DNA from: Thioclava sp. ES.031
GTDB taxonomy: Bacteria; Pseudomonadota; Alphaproteobacteria; Rhodobacterales; Rhodobacteraceae
Reading direction: 5' to 3'
Length of the DNA stretch: 64,000 nt
NCBI RefSeq assembly: GCF_002563775.1
Contig: NZ_PDJO01000001.1
Coordinates: 3,955,145 to 4,019,144, forward strand
A model generated the notes under the pieces. That model was not told the origin of the DNA. It ran no database searches and was given only the letters and a program-made list of their open reading frames with translations. The position numbers and the translations under genes are program-made. Positions 9,790 to 17,341 of this stretch are shown here, piece after piece (positions within the stretch are counted from its first letter, which is position 1; each line of letters opens with the position of its first letter).

Positions 9790-9805
9790 TTAACTCAGCG
9801 TTAAC
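9790..9805. promoter_or_regulatory. Candidate CtrA binding site upstream of the DivL-like gene
   Basis: The sequence reads TTAA-N7-TTAAC and, because each half is GTTAAC, it fits the CtrA consensus on both strands. It lies 51 bases before the divL-like ATG and downstream of regB, so the only promoter it can serve nearby is divL. A GATTC (CcrM-type GANTC) at 9784-9788 ends one base before the first GTTAAC. Binding is inferred from consensus only. Confidence 0.65.
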
Positions 9806-9851
9806 TTCACTCGGCGAGCGGTGAGAGGAGCGGCAAGAGGGGTGACGGCGA

Positions 9852-11234
9852 TCAGACCGCGATCGGCTGGTTCAGCCCGAGACCTGCGTCGTCACGCGCC
9901 ACGAGACGCGCGGCGGGCCAGACGACTTCCACCACCGCACCGGAGCGCGAGGGCGAGGTCGCGCCGGGGAAATAGGGCGCGTCGCCATTCGAGAAGGTGA
10001 GCCGCCCGCCCGTCCGCTCGATCAGGGTCTTCGCGATGAAAACGCCCAGCCCCATCCCCTCATAGCCTTTGCGCTCCGCCGCATTCGCACGCGGCTGCAG
10101 GAAGGGATCGCCGATCCGGTTGAGCACGCTCGTCGGATAGCCTTTGCCGTCATCGCTGATCCGCACGGTGATCTCTTCGTCGTCCCATTCCGCCTCGACC
10201 CAGACCGTGGATTGCGCGAAATCGACGGCGTTCTGGATGAAATTGCGCAGCGCGTGGATCAGTTCGGGATAGCGGTAGATCGTCGGCTGCCGCTCCAGCC
10301 CCTCGACGATGGGATGGGCATCGAAGTGAATTTCGATCCCGCGCTCCAGATGCGGGTCCGCCGCTTCGCGCAGAACGGCGACGATGGGCGCGGTCCGCAT
10401 ATGCAGATCGTCTTTCCCGACACGGCCCATCGAATGGAGAATGTCGCGGCACCGATTGGCCTGCTCGCGGATCAAGAGCGCGTCGTCGCGCAGGTCGGGA
10501 CTGTCTTCGAGCTCGTCGGCCAGTTCCGAACTCACCAGCTTGATCGTCGCAAGCGGAGTGCCCAGCTCATGCGCCGCCGCGGCGACGACCCCGCCCAGAT
10601 CGGTCAGCTTCTGCTCGCGCGTCAGGGCCAGTTGGGTCGCGCGCAACGCATCGCCCATGGAGCGCACTTCGCTCGCCACCTTATGCGCATAGGCACCCAA
10701 GAAAGCGACGCCGATGATGATCGACAGCCAATAGCCGAATTCGAAGACGTCGGGCACGGCGATCACCTCGCCGGTCTTGCTGACCAGCGGCAAATAGACC
10801 ACGGCGACGATCGAGATCATCACCATCGTCGCAAGGCCCAGCAGGATCGTCGCAGACCGCTCCAGCGCGGTGGCCGCTATGGTCACCGGCACGAGAATGA
10901 GCAGCGCGAAGGGATTGTTCATCCCACCCGTGATCGACAGCAGTAGCGCAAGCTGCGCCATGTCGAACATCAGCGTCGCCGCCGCCTCGGGCTGGGTCAG
11001 GCGCTTGGTGTCGGGAAACAGGAAAATCGCCACGAGATTGGCAGCAATCGCCGCCGCGACGGTGGCAAGGCACAGCGCCAGATCCAGCGCGATATCATAG
11101 ACGAAATAGGCAACGAAGATCGCGCCGAGCTGACCGACAATCGCGGTCCAGCGCAGGAAGATCAGCGTCCGGAGGCGCACCCAGTCGTGGTGAATCTCGG
11201 CCGGGCCGGGTTGGGCCTCGAGGCGTTGAGCCAT
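9852..11234 (-). CDS. regB: Redox-responsive sensor histidine kinase RegB/PrrB
   Basis: Inner-membrane kinase of 460 residues that phosphorylates RegA when the respiratory chain is reduced. Six hydrophobic segments fill residues 25-185, including the quinone-site motif GGMNNPF (103-109). The H-box AAAHELGTPLATI puts the phosphorylated His at residue 222; the redox-active Cys follows at 262 in NRCRDIL, the equivalents of His225 and Cys265 in R. capsulatus RegB. ATPase boxes FIQNAVDFA and GMGLGVFIAKTLI come next. I start at the ATG at 11234 because GGGAG lies just upstream; longer frames extend into the divergent senC promoter. senC-regA-hvrA diverge from it, the classic locus. Confidence 0.95.
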   Translation of the reverse strand: MAQRLEAQPGPAEIHHDWVRLRTLIFLRWTAIVGQLGAIFVAYFVYDIALDLALCLATVAAAIAANLVAIFLFPDTKRLTQPEAAATLMFDMAQLALLLSITGGMNNPFALLILVPVTIAATALERSATILLGLATMVMISIVAVVYLPLVSKTGEVIAVPDVFEFGYWLSIIIGVAFLGAYAHKVASEVRSMGDALRATQLALTREQKLTDLGGVVAAAAHELGTPLATIKLVSSELADELEDSPDLRDDALLIREQANRCRDILHSMGRVGKDDLHMRTAPIVAVLREAADPHLERGIEIHFDAHPIVEGLERQPTIYRYPELIHALRNFIQNAVDFAQSTVWVEAEWDDEEITVRISDDGKGYPTSVLNRIGDPFLQPRANAAERKGYEGMGLGVFIAKTLIERTGGRLTFSNGDAPYFPGATSPSRSGAVVEVVWPAARLVARDDAGLGLNQPIAV

Positions 11235-11283
11235 GTCGTCTCCCGCGTCCAAAGCGCACATCGCCGGAATTGGCGGCATGAAA

Positions 11284-11318
11284 GCATTGATAATCGGCGC
11301 CCGCCGCGCGATCAATGC
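11284..11318. promoter_or_regulatory. Inverted repeat in the regB-senC divergent promoter region
   Basis: GCATTGAT (11284-11291) and ATCAATGC (11311-11318) form a perfect 8-bp inverted repeat around a G+C-rich 19-base spacer that itself contains CGGCG-CCC-GCCG. It sits midway between the two divergent starts, 22 bases before senC. The arms resemble FNR half-sites (TTGAT/ATCAA), but their spacing is far too wide for a canonical FNR site. It could be an operator or a leader hairpin of the senC transcript. Confidence 0.45.
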
Positions 11319-11339
11319 AGCCGTGAGAGGAGTGACAAT

Positions 11340-12002
11340 ATGAACCGTATTGCGAAAATTTCCGCCGCCGCCGCGACGGCGATCGTGGTCATCGGCCTGG
11401 GCGTCACCTGGTTCGCCGCGACCCGCAGCAATGACGACGATATTTTCGCGCAGTGCCGGCAAAGCGTCGTCGCAGGCGGCGCAGGCGAAATCGGCGGTCC
11501 TTTCACCCTGACCGATGAGAACGGCAAGGAAGTGACGAATACGGATGTCATCACCGAGCCGAGCATTCTCTATTTCGGCTATACCTATTGCCCGGATGTC
11601 TGCCCGCTCGACAGTGCGCGCAATGCCGAAGCCGTAAGCCTTCTCGAAAAGCGCGGCTATTCGGTGACGCCGGTCTTCATTTCGGTCGATTCCGCACGCG
11701 ACACCCCCGAGCTGCTGAAGGAATTCACCGATCTCATGCATCCCAAGATGATCGGGCTGACCGGCACGCCGGAGCAGATCAAGAAGGTCTCGCAGGAATA
11801 CCGCACCTATTTCAAAGTGCAGGACCCGGGCGATCCCTACACGCTGATCGATCACTCGACCCAAAGCTATCTGGTCTTCCCGGACACCGGCTTCGCGGAA
11901 TACTACAACCGCGACACGACGCCCGAGCAGATGGCCGACAGCGTCTCCTGTTTCGTCGATGCGTGGAAAAAGGCCAATCCCGACGGTGCAGCCGGAAATT
12001 GA
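11340..12002 (+). CDS. senC: SCO1/SenC (PrrC) copper chaperone of the Reg locus
   Basis: Membrane-anchored periplasmic thioredoxin-fold protein of 220 residues that delivers copper to the CuA or CuB site of cytochrome oxidases and influences RegB signalling. An N-terminal anchor covers residues 5-27. The copper-binding CPDVC puts Cys at 84 and 88, and the third ligand His is at 172 in LIDHST. The start at 11340 follows GAGAGGAGTGACAAT and fits the family length; an upstream extension has no signal and runs into regB. It is the first gene of senC-regA-hvrA. Confidence 0.94.
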   Translation: MNRIAKISAAAATAIVVIGLGVTWFAATRSNDDDIFAQCRQSVVAGGAGEIGGPFTLTDENGKEVTNTDVITEPSILYFGYTYCPDVCPLDSARNAEAVSLLEKRGYSVTPVFISVDSARDTPELLKEFTDLMHPKMIGLTGTPEQIKKVSQEYRTYFKVQDPGDPYTLIDHSTQSYLVFPDTGFAEYYNRDTTPEQMADSVSCFVDAWKKANPDGAAGN

Positions 12003-12066
12003 CCGAGCAGGCGCAACAGCTTAAAACAAATCCAAGCGTCAAACTCGGCGAGAGGGAGTTACGATA

Positions 12067-12621
12067 ATGGCTGAAGACATCAGCGCCGATATCGGGTCGG
12101 ACAAATCGCTTCTGATCGTCGATGATGATCTGCCGTTTCTCACGCGGCTGGCCCGCGCGATGGAGAAACGCGGCTTCGAGACCCAGACCGCCGAAACCGT
12201 CGCCGCAGGGCGCGCCATCGTGCAATCGAACCCGCCCGCCTATGCGGTGATCGACCTGCGGCTCGAGGATGGCAATGGGCTCGACGTGGTCGAAGCGCTG
12301 CGCGAAAAGCGCGCCGATGCGCGGATCGTGGTGCTGACCGGATATGGGGCCATCGCGACCGCAGTGGCCGCCGTGAAAATGGGCGCGACCGATTATATCG
12401 CGAAACCCGCCGATGCCACCGACGTCACAAATGCGCTATTGGCGAAAGGCGAAGTCGCCCCCCCGCCGCCGGAAAACCCGATGAGCGCGGATCGCGTGCG
12501 TTGGGAACATATTCAACGGGTGTACGAACTTTGCGACCGGAATGTTTCGGAAACCGCGCGCCGCCTAAATATGCATCGCCGGACCCTTCAGCGGATTTTG
12601 GCTAAGAGAAGCCCAAGGTGA
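12067..12621 (+). CDS. regA: Global redox response regulator RegA/PrrA
   Basis: Response regulator of 184 residues paired with RegB; it controls respiration, carbon and nitrogen fixation, and photosynthesis genes where present. The receiver begins LLIVDDDLPF, the phospho-acceptor Asp is residue 63 in VIDLRLEDGNG, and the conserved Lys is in YIAKPADATD. A run of four prolines (APPPPENP) links it to a Fis-type helix-turn-helix, NVSETARRLNMHRRTLQRIL, at the C-terminus. It lies 64 bases after senC with GAGAGGGAG upstream. All three diagnostic features match the RegA family. Confidence 0.96.
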   Translation: MAEDISADIGSDKSLLIVDDDLPFLTRLARAMEKRGFETQTAETVAAGRAIVQSNPPAYAVIDLRLEDGNGLDVVEALREKRADARIVVLTGYGAIATAVAAVKMGATDYIAKPADATDVTNALLAKGEVAPPPPENPMSADRVRWEHIQRVYELCDRNVSETARRLNMHRRTLQRILAKRSPR

Positions 12622-12657
12622 CGCTTTGGTTAGGTTGTTAATTAATTAACCATTCTA

Positions 12658-12692
12658 TTTAATGCTCCGGATATCCAATTCGGAGCATTAAA
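12658..12692 (+). promoter_or_regulatory. Hairpin burying the hvrA ribosome binding site
   Basis: TTTAATGCTCCG (12658-12669) and CGGAGCATTAAA (12681-12692) are perfect 12-base reverse complements around an 11-base loop. The second arm ends at the base before the hvrA ATG and contains its GGAG Shine-Dalgarno (12682-12685). In RNA the stem would occlude ribosome entry; in DNA the same repeat could be an operator. It lacks a U-tract, so it is not a normal terminator. Confidence 0.6.
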
Positions 12693-13001
12693 ATGAATCT
12701 CGATGATATGTCCCTCGACGAGCTCAAGGCTCTTCGCAAGCAAGTCGACAAGGCGATTTCCGGCTACGAGGATCGCAAGAAGAAAGAAGCGATCGATCAG
12801 CTTGAGCGCGCGGCCCGTGATATGGGCTATTCGCTGGCGGAATTGACCGGGTCGGGCTCGGCCAAGCCGCGCCGCACCGTGCCGCCGAAATATGCCAATC
12901 CCGACAATGCCAGCGAAACCTGGACCGGTCGTGGCCGCAAACCGCGCTGGGTTCAAGCCGCACTTGATAATGGCAAATCGCTCGACGATCTGAAGATCTG
13001 A
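12693..13001 (+). CDS. hvrA: H-NS-family trans-acting regulator HvrA
   Basis: Small nucleoid-type DNA-binding protein of 102 residues. The N-terminal half is a charged coiled-coil oligomerisation region (LDELKALRKQVDKAISGYEDRKKKEAI); the C-terminal half has the H-NS DNA-binding signature TWTGRGRKPRWVQAALDNGKSLDDL. In R. capsulatus HvrA modulates light-responsive and nitrogen-fixation genes, and it is encoded beside regA as here. Its ribosome site sits inside a 12-bp hairpin. The end of the gene shows a small tandem duplication, CTGAAGAT twice, around the stop. Confidence 0.9.
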   Translation: MNLDDMSLDELKALRKQVDKAISGYEDRKKKEAIDQLERAARDMGYSLAELTGSGSAKPRRTVPPKYANPDNASETWTGRGRKPRWVQAALDNGKSLDDLKI

Positions 13002-13029
13002 AGATCTGAGAAACAGATAAGTATTTTTG

Positions 13030-13066
13030 AATACGAGTGCCTGCCGAAATGGCAGACACTCGTATT
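13030..13066. terminator. Hairpin between convergent hvrA and HD-hydrolase genes
   Basis: AATACGAGTG (13030-13039) pairs with CACTCGTATT (13057-13066), continued after one mismatch by CTGCC/GGCAG around a 5-base loop. It overlaps the last two bases of the minus-strand stop codon. Neither side has a clear U-run, but the long stem between tail-to-tail genes suggests a two-way terminator. Confidence 0.6.
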
Positions 13067-13649
13067 ACAGTTCTGCCAAAAGCGCTTCGTGGCGTGCGGT
13101 ATAATCCGCGCGCACTTCCGAGGGCGGCCGCAGATGGATTTTAAAGGTTTCGGCATATTCAGGCGCGAGCTTTCCGAAAACCTTGTCAGCCTCCACCTTG
13201 GAAAACCCGGCGATCTGTTCGGCTTCCAACCGCGCCGAGACGATATCCGCCTTTTTGATCGCGCGCTTGATTCGTACCGGGAGCGCTGCGGGTAGACCGA
13301 AGCGTATATGCACCGCCGCGATCAGCCGATCATCAAGCGTGCCATAGCCTTCGCCAATCGCCGCCTTCACCGGGCTGATCATATCGCCCAGCACATATTC
13401 CGGCGCATCGTGCAAAAGCGCCGCCAATTTCCATTTCGCGGCGATTTTCGGATTCTGATGGCAGAAAATCTGTTCCACCAGCAGCGAATGCTCGGCCACA
13501 GAATAGGGCCAGTCGCCGAAAGTCTGCCCGTTCCAACGCGCCACGAAAGCCAGACCATGCGCGATATCCTCGATCTCGATATCGACGGGCGTCGGGTCCA
13601 GCAGGTCGAGCCTGCGTCCCGAAAGCATCCTTTGCCAAGCGCGTTTCAT
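13065..13649 (-). CDS. HD-domain metal-dependent phosphohydrolase (YfbR-like)
   Basis: Protein of 194 residues with the HD signature: VAEHSLLVEQ supplies the first His, LLHDAPEYVLGDMISPVK the HD pair, and TLDDRLIAA an acidic partner. Related proteins act as nucleotidases or phosphatases; the substrate here is unknown. The ATG at 13649 overlaps the upstream glycosyltransferase stop (ATGA), so the two are coupled; a start further upstream would run into that gene in another frame. It ends at the shared hairpin with hvrA. Confidence 0.85.
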   Translation of the reverse strand: MKRAWQRMLSGRRLDLLDPTPVDIEIEDIAHGLAFVARWNGQTFGDWPYSVAEHSLLVEQIFCHQNPKIAAKWKLAALLHDAPEYVLGDMISPVKAAIGEGYGTLDDRLIAAVHIRFGLPAALPVRIKRAIKKADIVSARLEAEQIAGFSKVEADKVFGKLAPEYAETFKIHLRPPSEVRADYTARHEALLAEL

Positions 13650-14287
13650 GTGATCACCGTATAGTCGTCGGGAAAGCGCGCGAGATAGCGTGCCATTTTG
13701 TTTCTGTTGATGAGATGCCGGACGAGCATTTTCGTCATCAGCTTGCTGCCCGGTCCGGGGCCGTCGGGAATATCGAAGCGACGCTCCGGGAAATGCGCGG
13801 CGCAGAAATGGCGCAAACCCCGCCCAAAGCGCGGCGGCAGGGTTTCCGGTCGCGCTCTCCACGGTTTCGACGGGCCGATGAAATGCACGATATGCGCGCT
13901 GACCATCGCCTCATGCAGCCGCGAGAGATCGCCGCTTTCGACATGAACATCGGCATCCAGATAAAGAATGCGATCATAATCATCCGCGAAAATCTGCGGT
14001 AGCATCAGCCGCATATACATGGCCGAACTGCGTCCCCGATCGGTCGAGAACCCCGAAAATATCAGGTCGGGATCGAAACTGCACAGCCGCAGGTTCAACT
14101 CGTCGAGCGACGCCGGAAGCGTCACGGGTTCGGCGCTGACGATGCAGATATCGAACTCCCGATCCGGGTGGAGCTGCGCGATCTGTCCCGCCGCATGCGC
14201 GGCATAAGGCAGGTAAGCGTCATCGCAGCAAAACGCGATCGCAGAGCGGTGCTGCGCAGGTTTCGAACAGGCCAGATTGATCTCCAT
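13646..14287 (-). CDS. Glycosyltransferase family 8-like protein, internally shortened
   Basis: Protein of 213 residues beginning like a GT8 enzyme: FCCDDAYLPYAAHAAGQI at the N-terminus and RILYLDADVHV with the metal- and UDP-binding DxD around residue 115. The next recognisable GT8 block, HIVHFIGPSKPW, follows only about 20 residues after the DxD. Family members normally have about 100 residues there, including the NAG and DQDxLN motifs. The frame stays open, so this is either a natural short form or an in-frame deletion that probably abolished activity. It is coupled to the HD-hydrolase gene by ATGA. Confidence 0.7.
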   Translation of the reverse strand: MEINLACSKPAQHRSAIAFCCDDAYLPYAAHAAGQIAQLHPDREFDICIVSAEPVTLPASLDELNLRLCSFDPDLIFSGFSTDRGRSSAMYMRLMLPQIFADDYDRILYLDADVHVESGDLSRLHEAMVSAHIVHFIGPSKPWRARPETLPPRFGRGLRHFCAAHFPERRFDIPDGPGPGSKLMTKMLVRHLINRNKMARYLARFPDDYTVIT

Positions 14288-14417
14288 TCGCCCCTCTCAT
14301 GCAGCGCGTAACTGTGACTAGCCAAAGCCATTGCAGCTGTAAACGCCACAGATTGAGGAACATTTTCGCGCGGAGTGTGTTCTTGGGTTGACACGGAGAG
14401 AAAAAGGGGACGCCGAA

Positions 14418-14927
14418 ATGCAGACCTCGAAAACTACGTTCTTTGCCGCCGGGATCGCGATTATCTCGATCCCCGCTACCATCGCCATCGCCGCCGTACG
14501 CAGCGACGAGGCTGTGCAGCCGGCCCCGCAAGCTGAATCGGCGCGGCAGGTCATGCTGGATGGCTACGAGGGCGATGGCCGCCCGATGGAGAATATTCCG
14601 TCCGAGATTCCCTATGGCGATCTGTCGGCCTTCGACGACGTCACCGCGATCGGCGAGGCGCAAAGCCCCGATCAGCCCTATTGCGACAACCGCGCGAAAC
14701 TCGTGGACTCGCTCAATCACGACTTCGCGGAGAAGCCCGCGATGACGAAGCAGCTTGGCGATCACCGGAAGGTCGAGCTGTACGCCTCGAGCATCATGGG
14801 CACCTGGACCGCGGTCTATACCCGTGCCGACAACGTCTCCTGCATCGTGTCCTCGGGTACCGATTGGAAGCGTGGCAACAACCCGGTTGCGCTCCTGCAT
14901 CGTGAAGGGATTCTTCCCGCAACCTGA
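14418..14927 (+). CDS. Exported protein of unknown function
   Basis: Not recognised. It has 169 residues, starting at the ATG at 14418 behind AAGGGGACGCCGAA. The N-terminus (MQTSKTTFFAAGIAIISIPATIAIAAV) looks like a signal peptide or an uncleaved anchor, so the rest is likely periplasmic. Two Cys, in PYCDNRAK and VSCIVSSG, could form a disulfide. A block rich in Asp, Glu and Pro (residues 45-80) precedes a compact C-terminal half. It lies alone, 73 bases before ahcY on the same strand, without an obvious link to it. Confidence 0.7.
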   Translation: MQTSKTTFFAAGIAIISIPATIAIAAVRSDEAVQPAPQAESARQVMLDGYEGDGRPMENIPSEIPYGDLSAFDDVTAIGEAQSPDQPYCDNRAKLVDSLNHDFAEKPAMTKQLGDHRKVELYASSIMGTWTAVYTRADNVSCIVSSGTDWKRGNNPVALLHREGILPAT

Positions 14928-14972
14928 TCGTGATCGGCGTTCATTGCCGCTTTACGGTCCCGGTGCTACATA

Positions 14973-14995
14973 GCTTCCAAATTCAGATTGGGAGC
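14973..14995 (+). promoter_or_regulatory. Hairpin overlapping the ahcY ribosome binding site
   Basis: GCTTCCAA (14973-14980) can pair over 8 bases (one G-U) with TTGGGAGC (14988-14995) around the loop ATTCAGA. The second arm holds the GGGAG Shine-Dalgarno, six bases before the ahcY ATG. GCUUCC and AUUGG-GAGC recall the pseudoknot strands of SAM/SAH riboswitches, but the required P1 stem is not evident, so I class it only as a translation-control candidate. Confidence 0.4.
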
Positions 14996-15000
14996 CGCGC

Positions 15001-16392
15001 ATGGCCGATTACGTCATCAAGGATATCGCTCTGGCCGACTATGGCCGCAAAGAGCTCGACATCGCCGAAACCGAAATGCCGGGCCTGATGGCCTGCCGCA
15101 CGGAATTCGGTGAAAGCAAGCCGCTGAAAGGCGCGCGCATCGCGGGGTCGCTGCACATGACCGTGCAGACCGCCGTGTTGATTGAAACGCTCAAGGCGCT
15201 TGGCGCCGATGTGCGTTGGGCCTCGTGCAACATCTTCTCGACGCAGGATCACGCGGCCGCGGCGATCGCCGCTGGCGGCACGCCCGTCTTCGCGATCAAG
15301 GGCGAGACGCTCACGGAATACTGGTCCTATACCGACCAGATCTTCCAGTTCGAGGAAGGCACCTGCAACATGATCCTCGACGATGGCGGGGATGCGACGC
15401 TCTACATCCTGCTCGGCGCGCGCGTCGAAAATGGCGAGCCCGACCTGATCGAAGTGCCCACCTCGGAAGAGGAAGAGGCGCTGTTCGCCCAGATCAAGAA
15501 GCGCATGAAGGAAAGCCCCGGCTGGTTCACCAAGCAGCGCGACGCGATCAAGGGCGTCTCCGAAGAGACCACCACCGGCGTGCATCGCCTTTACGATCTG
15601 CACAAGAAGGGCCTGCTGCCCTTCCCGGCGATCAACGTGAACGACTCCGTCACCAAGTCGAAATTCGACAATAAATACGGCTGTAAAGAGAGCCTCGTGG
15701 ACGGCATCCGCCGCGCCACCGACACGATGATGGCCGGCAAGGTCGCTGTGGTCTGCGGTTATGGCGATGTGGGCAAAGGCTCCGCCGCGTCGCTGCGTGG
15801 CGCGGGCGCTCGCGTGAAGGTCACCGAAGTCGATCCGATCTGCGCGCTGCAAGCCGCGATGGACGGGTTCGAAGTCGTCGTGCTGGAAGACGTCGTCGAC
15901 AGCGCCGACATCTTCATCACCACCACCGGCAACAAGGACGTCATCCGGATCGAGCATATGCGCGAGATGAAGGACATGGCGATCGTCGGCAATATCGGCC
16001 ATTTCGACAATGAAATTCAGGTCGCGAACCTGAAGAACCACAAATGGACCAACATCAAGGACCAGGTGGACATGATCGAGATGCCCTCGGGCTCGCGCAT
16101 CATCCTGCTGTCGGAAGGCCGCCTGCTGAACCTCGGCAACGCGACCGGCCACCCGAGCTTCGTGATGTCGGCGTCGTTCACCAATCAGGTACTGGCGCAG
16201 ATCGAGCTGTGGACCAAGGGCGAAGACTATGCGCCGGGCGTCTACATCCTGCCCAAACATCTCGACGAAAAGGTCGCCCGTCTGCATCTGGAGCGGATTG
16301 GCGTGAAGCTGACCCAGCTCAAGCCCGATCAGGCGGAGTATATCGGTGTCACGGTCGAAGGGCCCTTCAAGCCCGAGCATTACCGCTACTGA
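15001..16392 (+). CDS. ahcY: Adenosylhomocysteinase (S-adenosyl-L-homocysteine hydrolase)
   Basis: Cytosolic NAD-dependent enzyme of 463 residues that splits S-adenosylhomocysteine into adenosine and homocysteine, removing the inhibitory product of methyltransferases. Signatures include [30 protein letters not shown], the NAD loop [16 protein letters not shown] near residue 250, and the C-terminal [24 protein letters not shown]. Length and ends match bacterial AhcY exactly. A strong intrinsic terminator follows. A hairpin in the 5' leader covers the ribosome site. Confidence 0.98.
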   Translation: MADYVIKDIALADYGRKELDIAETEMPGLMACRTEFGESKPLKGARIAGSLHMTVQTAVLIETLKALGADVRWASCNIFSTQDHAAAAIAAGGTPVFAIKGETLTEYWSYTDQIFQFEEGTCNMILDDGGDATLYILLGARVENGEPDLIEVPTSEEEEALFAQIKKRMKESPGWFTKQRDAIKGVSEETTTGVHRLYDLHKKGLLPFPAINVNDSVTKSKFDNKYGCKESLVDGIRRATDTMMAGKVAVVCGYGDVGKGSAASLRGAGARVKVTEVDPICALQAAMDGFEVVVLEDVVDSADIFITTTGNKDVIRIEHMREMKDMAIVGNIGHFDNEIQVANLKNHKWTNIKDQVDMIEMPSGSRIILLSEGRLLNLGNATGHPSFVMSASFTNQVLAQIELWTKGEDYAPGVYILPKHLDEKVARLHLERIGVKLTQLKPDQAEYIGVTVEGPFKPEHYRY

Positions 16393-16412
16393 CCGGATCG
16401 CATCGCGATTTC

Positions 16413-16442
16413 AAAGGCCGCGCCTTCGGGTGCGGCCTTTTT
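16413..16442 (+). terminator. Rho-independent terminator after ahcY
   Basis: AAAGGCCGCGCC, loop TTCG, then GGTGCGGCCTTT and two more T residues: a 12-bp stem with one G-U pair followed by a T-run, 20 bases after the ahcY stop. Confidence 0.9.
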
Positions 16443-16491
16443 ACGTGCAACGCAGGCCATGATCGGTTTTCCTCGGGACAGGAGGAGAGCG

Positions 16492-16836
16492 ATGACACCC
16501 GAAGACCTTGCCGCGCGGTTCAAACCGCAATTGGAGGCGGAGCTGGCCGAGCTGCGCAGCGCGTCGCAGGACACCGCGCAGACCCGCAAACCCGTCGAGC
16601 TGGACCAGCAAAGCGTCGGGCGGCTGTCGCGCATGGATGCGCTGCAGAACCAGGCGATGGCCAATGCGGTCGATGGCCGCCGTCAGCACCGGATCACGGC
16701 GATCGAGGCCGCGCTCCAGCGCATAGCGGAGGACGAATTCGGCTATTGTGACAGCTGCGGGGAGCCGATCCCCGAGAAGCGTCTCGAACTCGACCCGACC
16801 TTCACGCAATGCGTCTCCTGTCGCGGCGGCGGTTGA
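16492..16836 (+). CDS. TraR/DksA-type C4 zinc-finger protein
   Basis: Protein of 114 residues with the C-terminal zinc finger YCDSCGEPIPEKRLELDPTFTQCVSCRG (two CxxC pairs) of the DksA/TraR family. An N-terminal alpha-helical part (residues 1-70) is shorter than the coiled coil of true DksA (about 150 residues). Such proteins bind the RNA polymerase secondary channel and affect rRNA or stress promoters; the exact role of this short form is unknown. The start follows AGGAGGAGAGCG, one of the best ribosome sites here; the frame upstream has no support. Confidence 0.88.
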   Translation: MTPEDLAARFKPQLEAELAELRSASQDTAQTRKPVELDQQSVGRLSRMDALQNQAMANAVDGRRQHRITAIEAALQRIAEDEFGYCDSCGEPIPEKRLELDPTFTQCVSCRGGG

Positions 16837-16937
16837 GGCGCGAGAGGCTCCGGGATTTGCGCTTTGTAATTTCACCATCTCGGCTTACCCTGCGGCTGCC
16901 TTCATTTCTGGGCAGAGCAACCTGATAGGTGGGACAC

Positions 16938-17279
16938 ATGGGTAAAAGAGACGAGCTGATTGAGAAATACGCCGAGGATCTGAAATCCAAATGCGGCATG
17001 ACCCCGGACATGGATCTTCTGACCAAGGTAACGATCGGCTGCGGCCCCTCGATTTACGATGCGGATGCCTCGACCGTGGCGGCGACGGACAAGGCCGAAC
17101 TTGAAACCGTGAAAAACAATTTCCTCATCAAGAAACTCGGCCTCTCGGACAGCCCGGCGCTGATGGATGCGATCGACAGCGTCATCGAGACCTACGGCCA
17201 TTCCGAGCGCAACAAATATCGCGCCGTGATTTATTACATGCTTACCAAGCATTTCGGCAAAGAAAGCGTCTACGCCTGA
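16938..17279 (+). CDS. DUF2853 family protein
   Basis: Small acidic cytosolic protein of 113 residues: MGKRDELIEKYAEDLKSKC at the start and YGHSERNKYRAVIYYMLTKHFGKES at the end are typical of DUF2853. Function is unknown. The predicted fold is all-helical. Start ATG at 16938 behind AGGTGGGACAC. A terminator hairpin lies 33 bases downstream, shared with the convergent crotonase gene. Confidence 0.85.
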   Translation: MGKRDELIEKYAEDLKSKCGMTPDMDLLTKVTIGCGPSIYDADASTVAATDKAELETVKNNFLIKKLGLSDSPALMDAIDSVIETYGHSERNKYRAVIYYMLTKHFGKESVYA

Positions 17280-17311
17280 TCGCGAGCACCTCGCGCATCT
17301 GACGACGACCC

Positions 17312-17341
17312 ACGGCCCGGCCTGTCCGGGCCGTTCGCTTT
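17312..17341. terminator. Terminator between convergent DUF2853 and crotonase genes
   Basis: ACGGCCCGG (17312-17320), loop CCTGT, CCGGGCCGT (17326-17334), then TCGCTTT. The 9-bp stem with a partial T-run serves the plus-strand gene and could act on the converging transcript too. Confidence 0.8.

Noticed and set aside
11284..11318. FnrL binding site between regB and senC
   Set aside because: The arms TTGAT and ATCAA are present but 25 bases apart between inner edges of the pentamers is incompatible with TTGAT-N4-ATCAA.
11565..11577. Copy of the iterated word in senC (TCT-CTATTTCGG)
   Set aside because: The left half does not match (CAT instead of CAG), and the bases encode the conserved ILYFGYTYC of SenC, so protein constraint explains it.
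12639..12664. CtrA box in the regA-hvrA gap (several TTAA words)
   Set aside because: The TTAA spacings are 0, 4 or 9 bases; none is the required 7.
14973..14995. Calling the ahcY leader a SAM/SAH riboswitch
   Set aside because: The sequence has GCUUCC and an UUGG-GAGC strand but lacks the flanking P1 helix needed for the H-type pseudoknot, and this class is normally found before metK.
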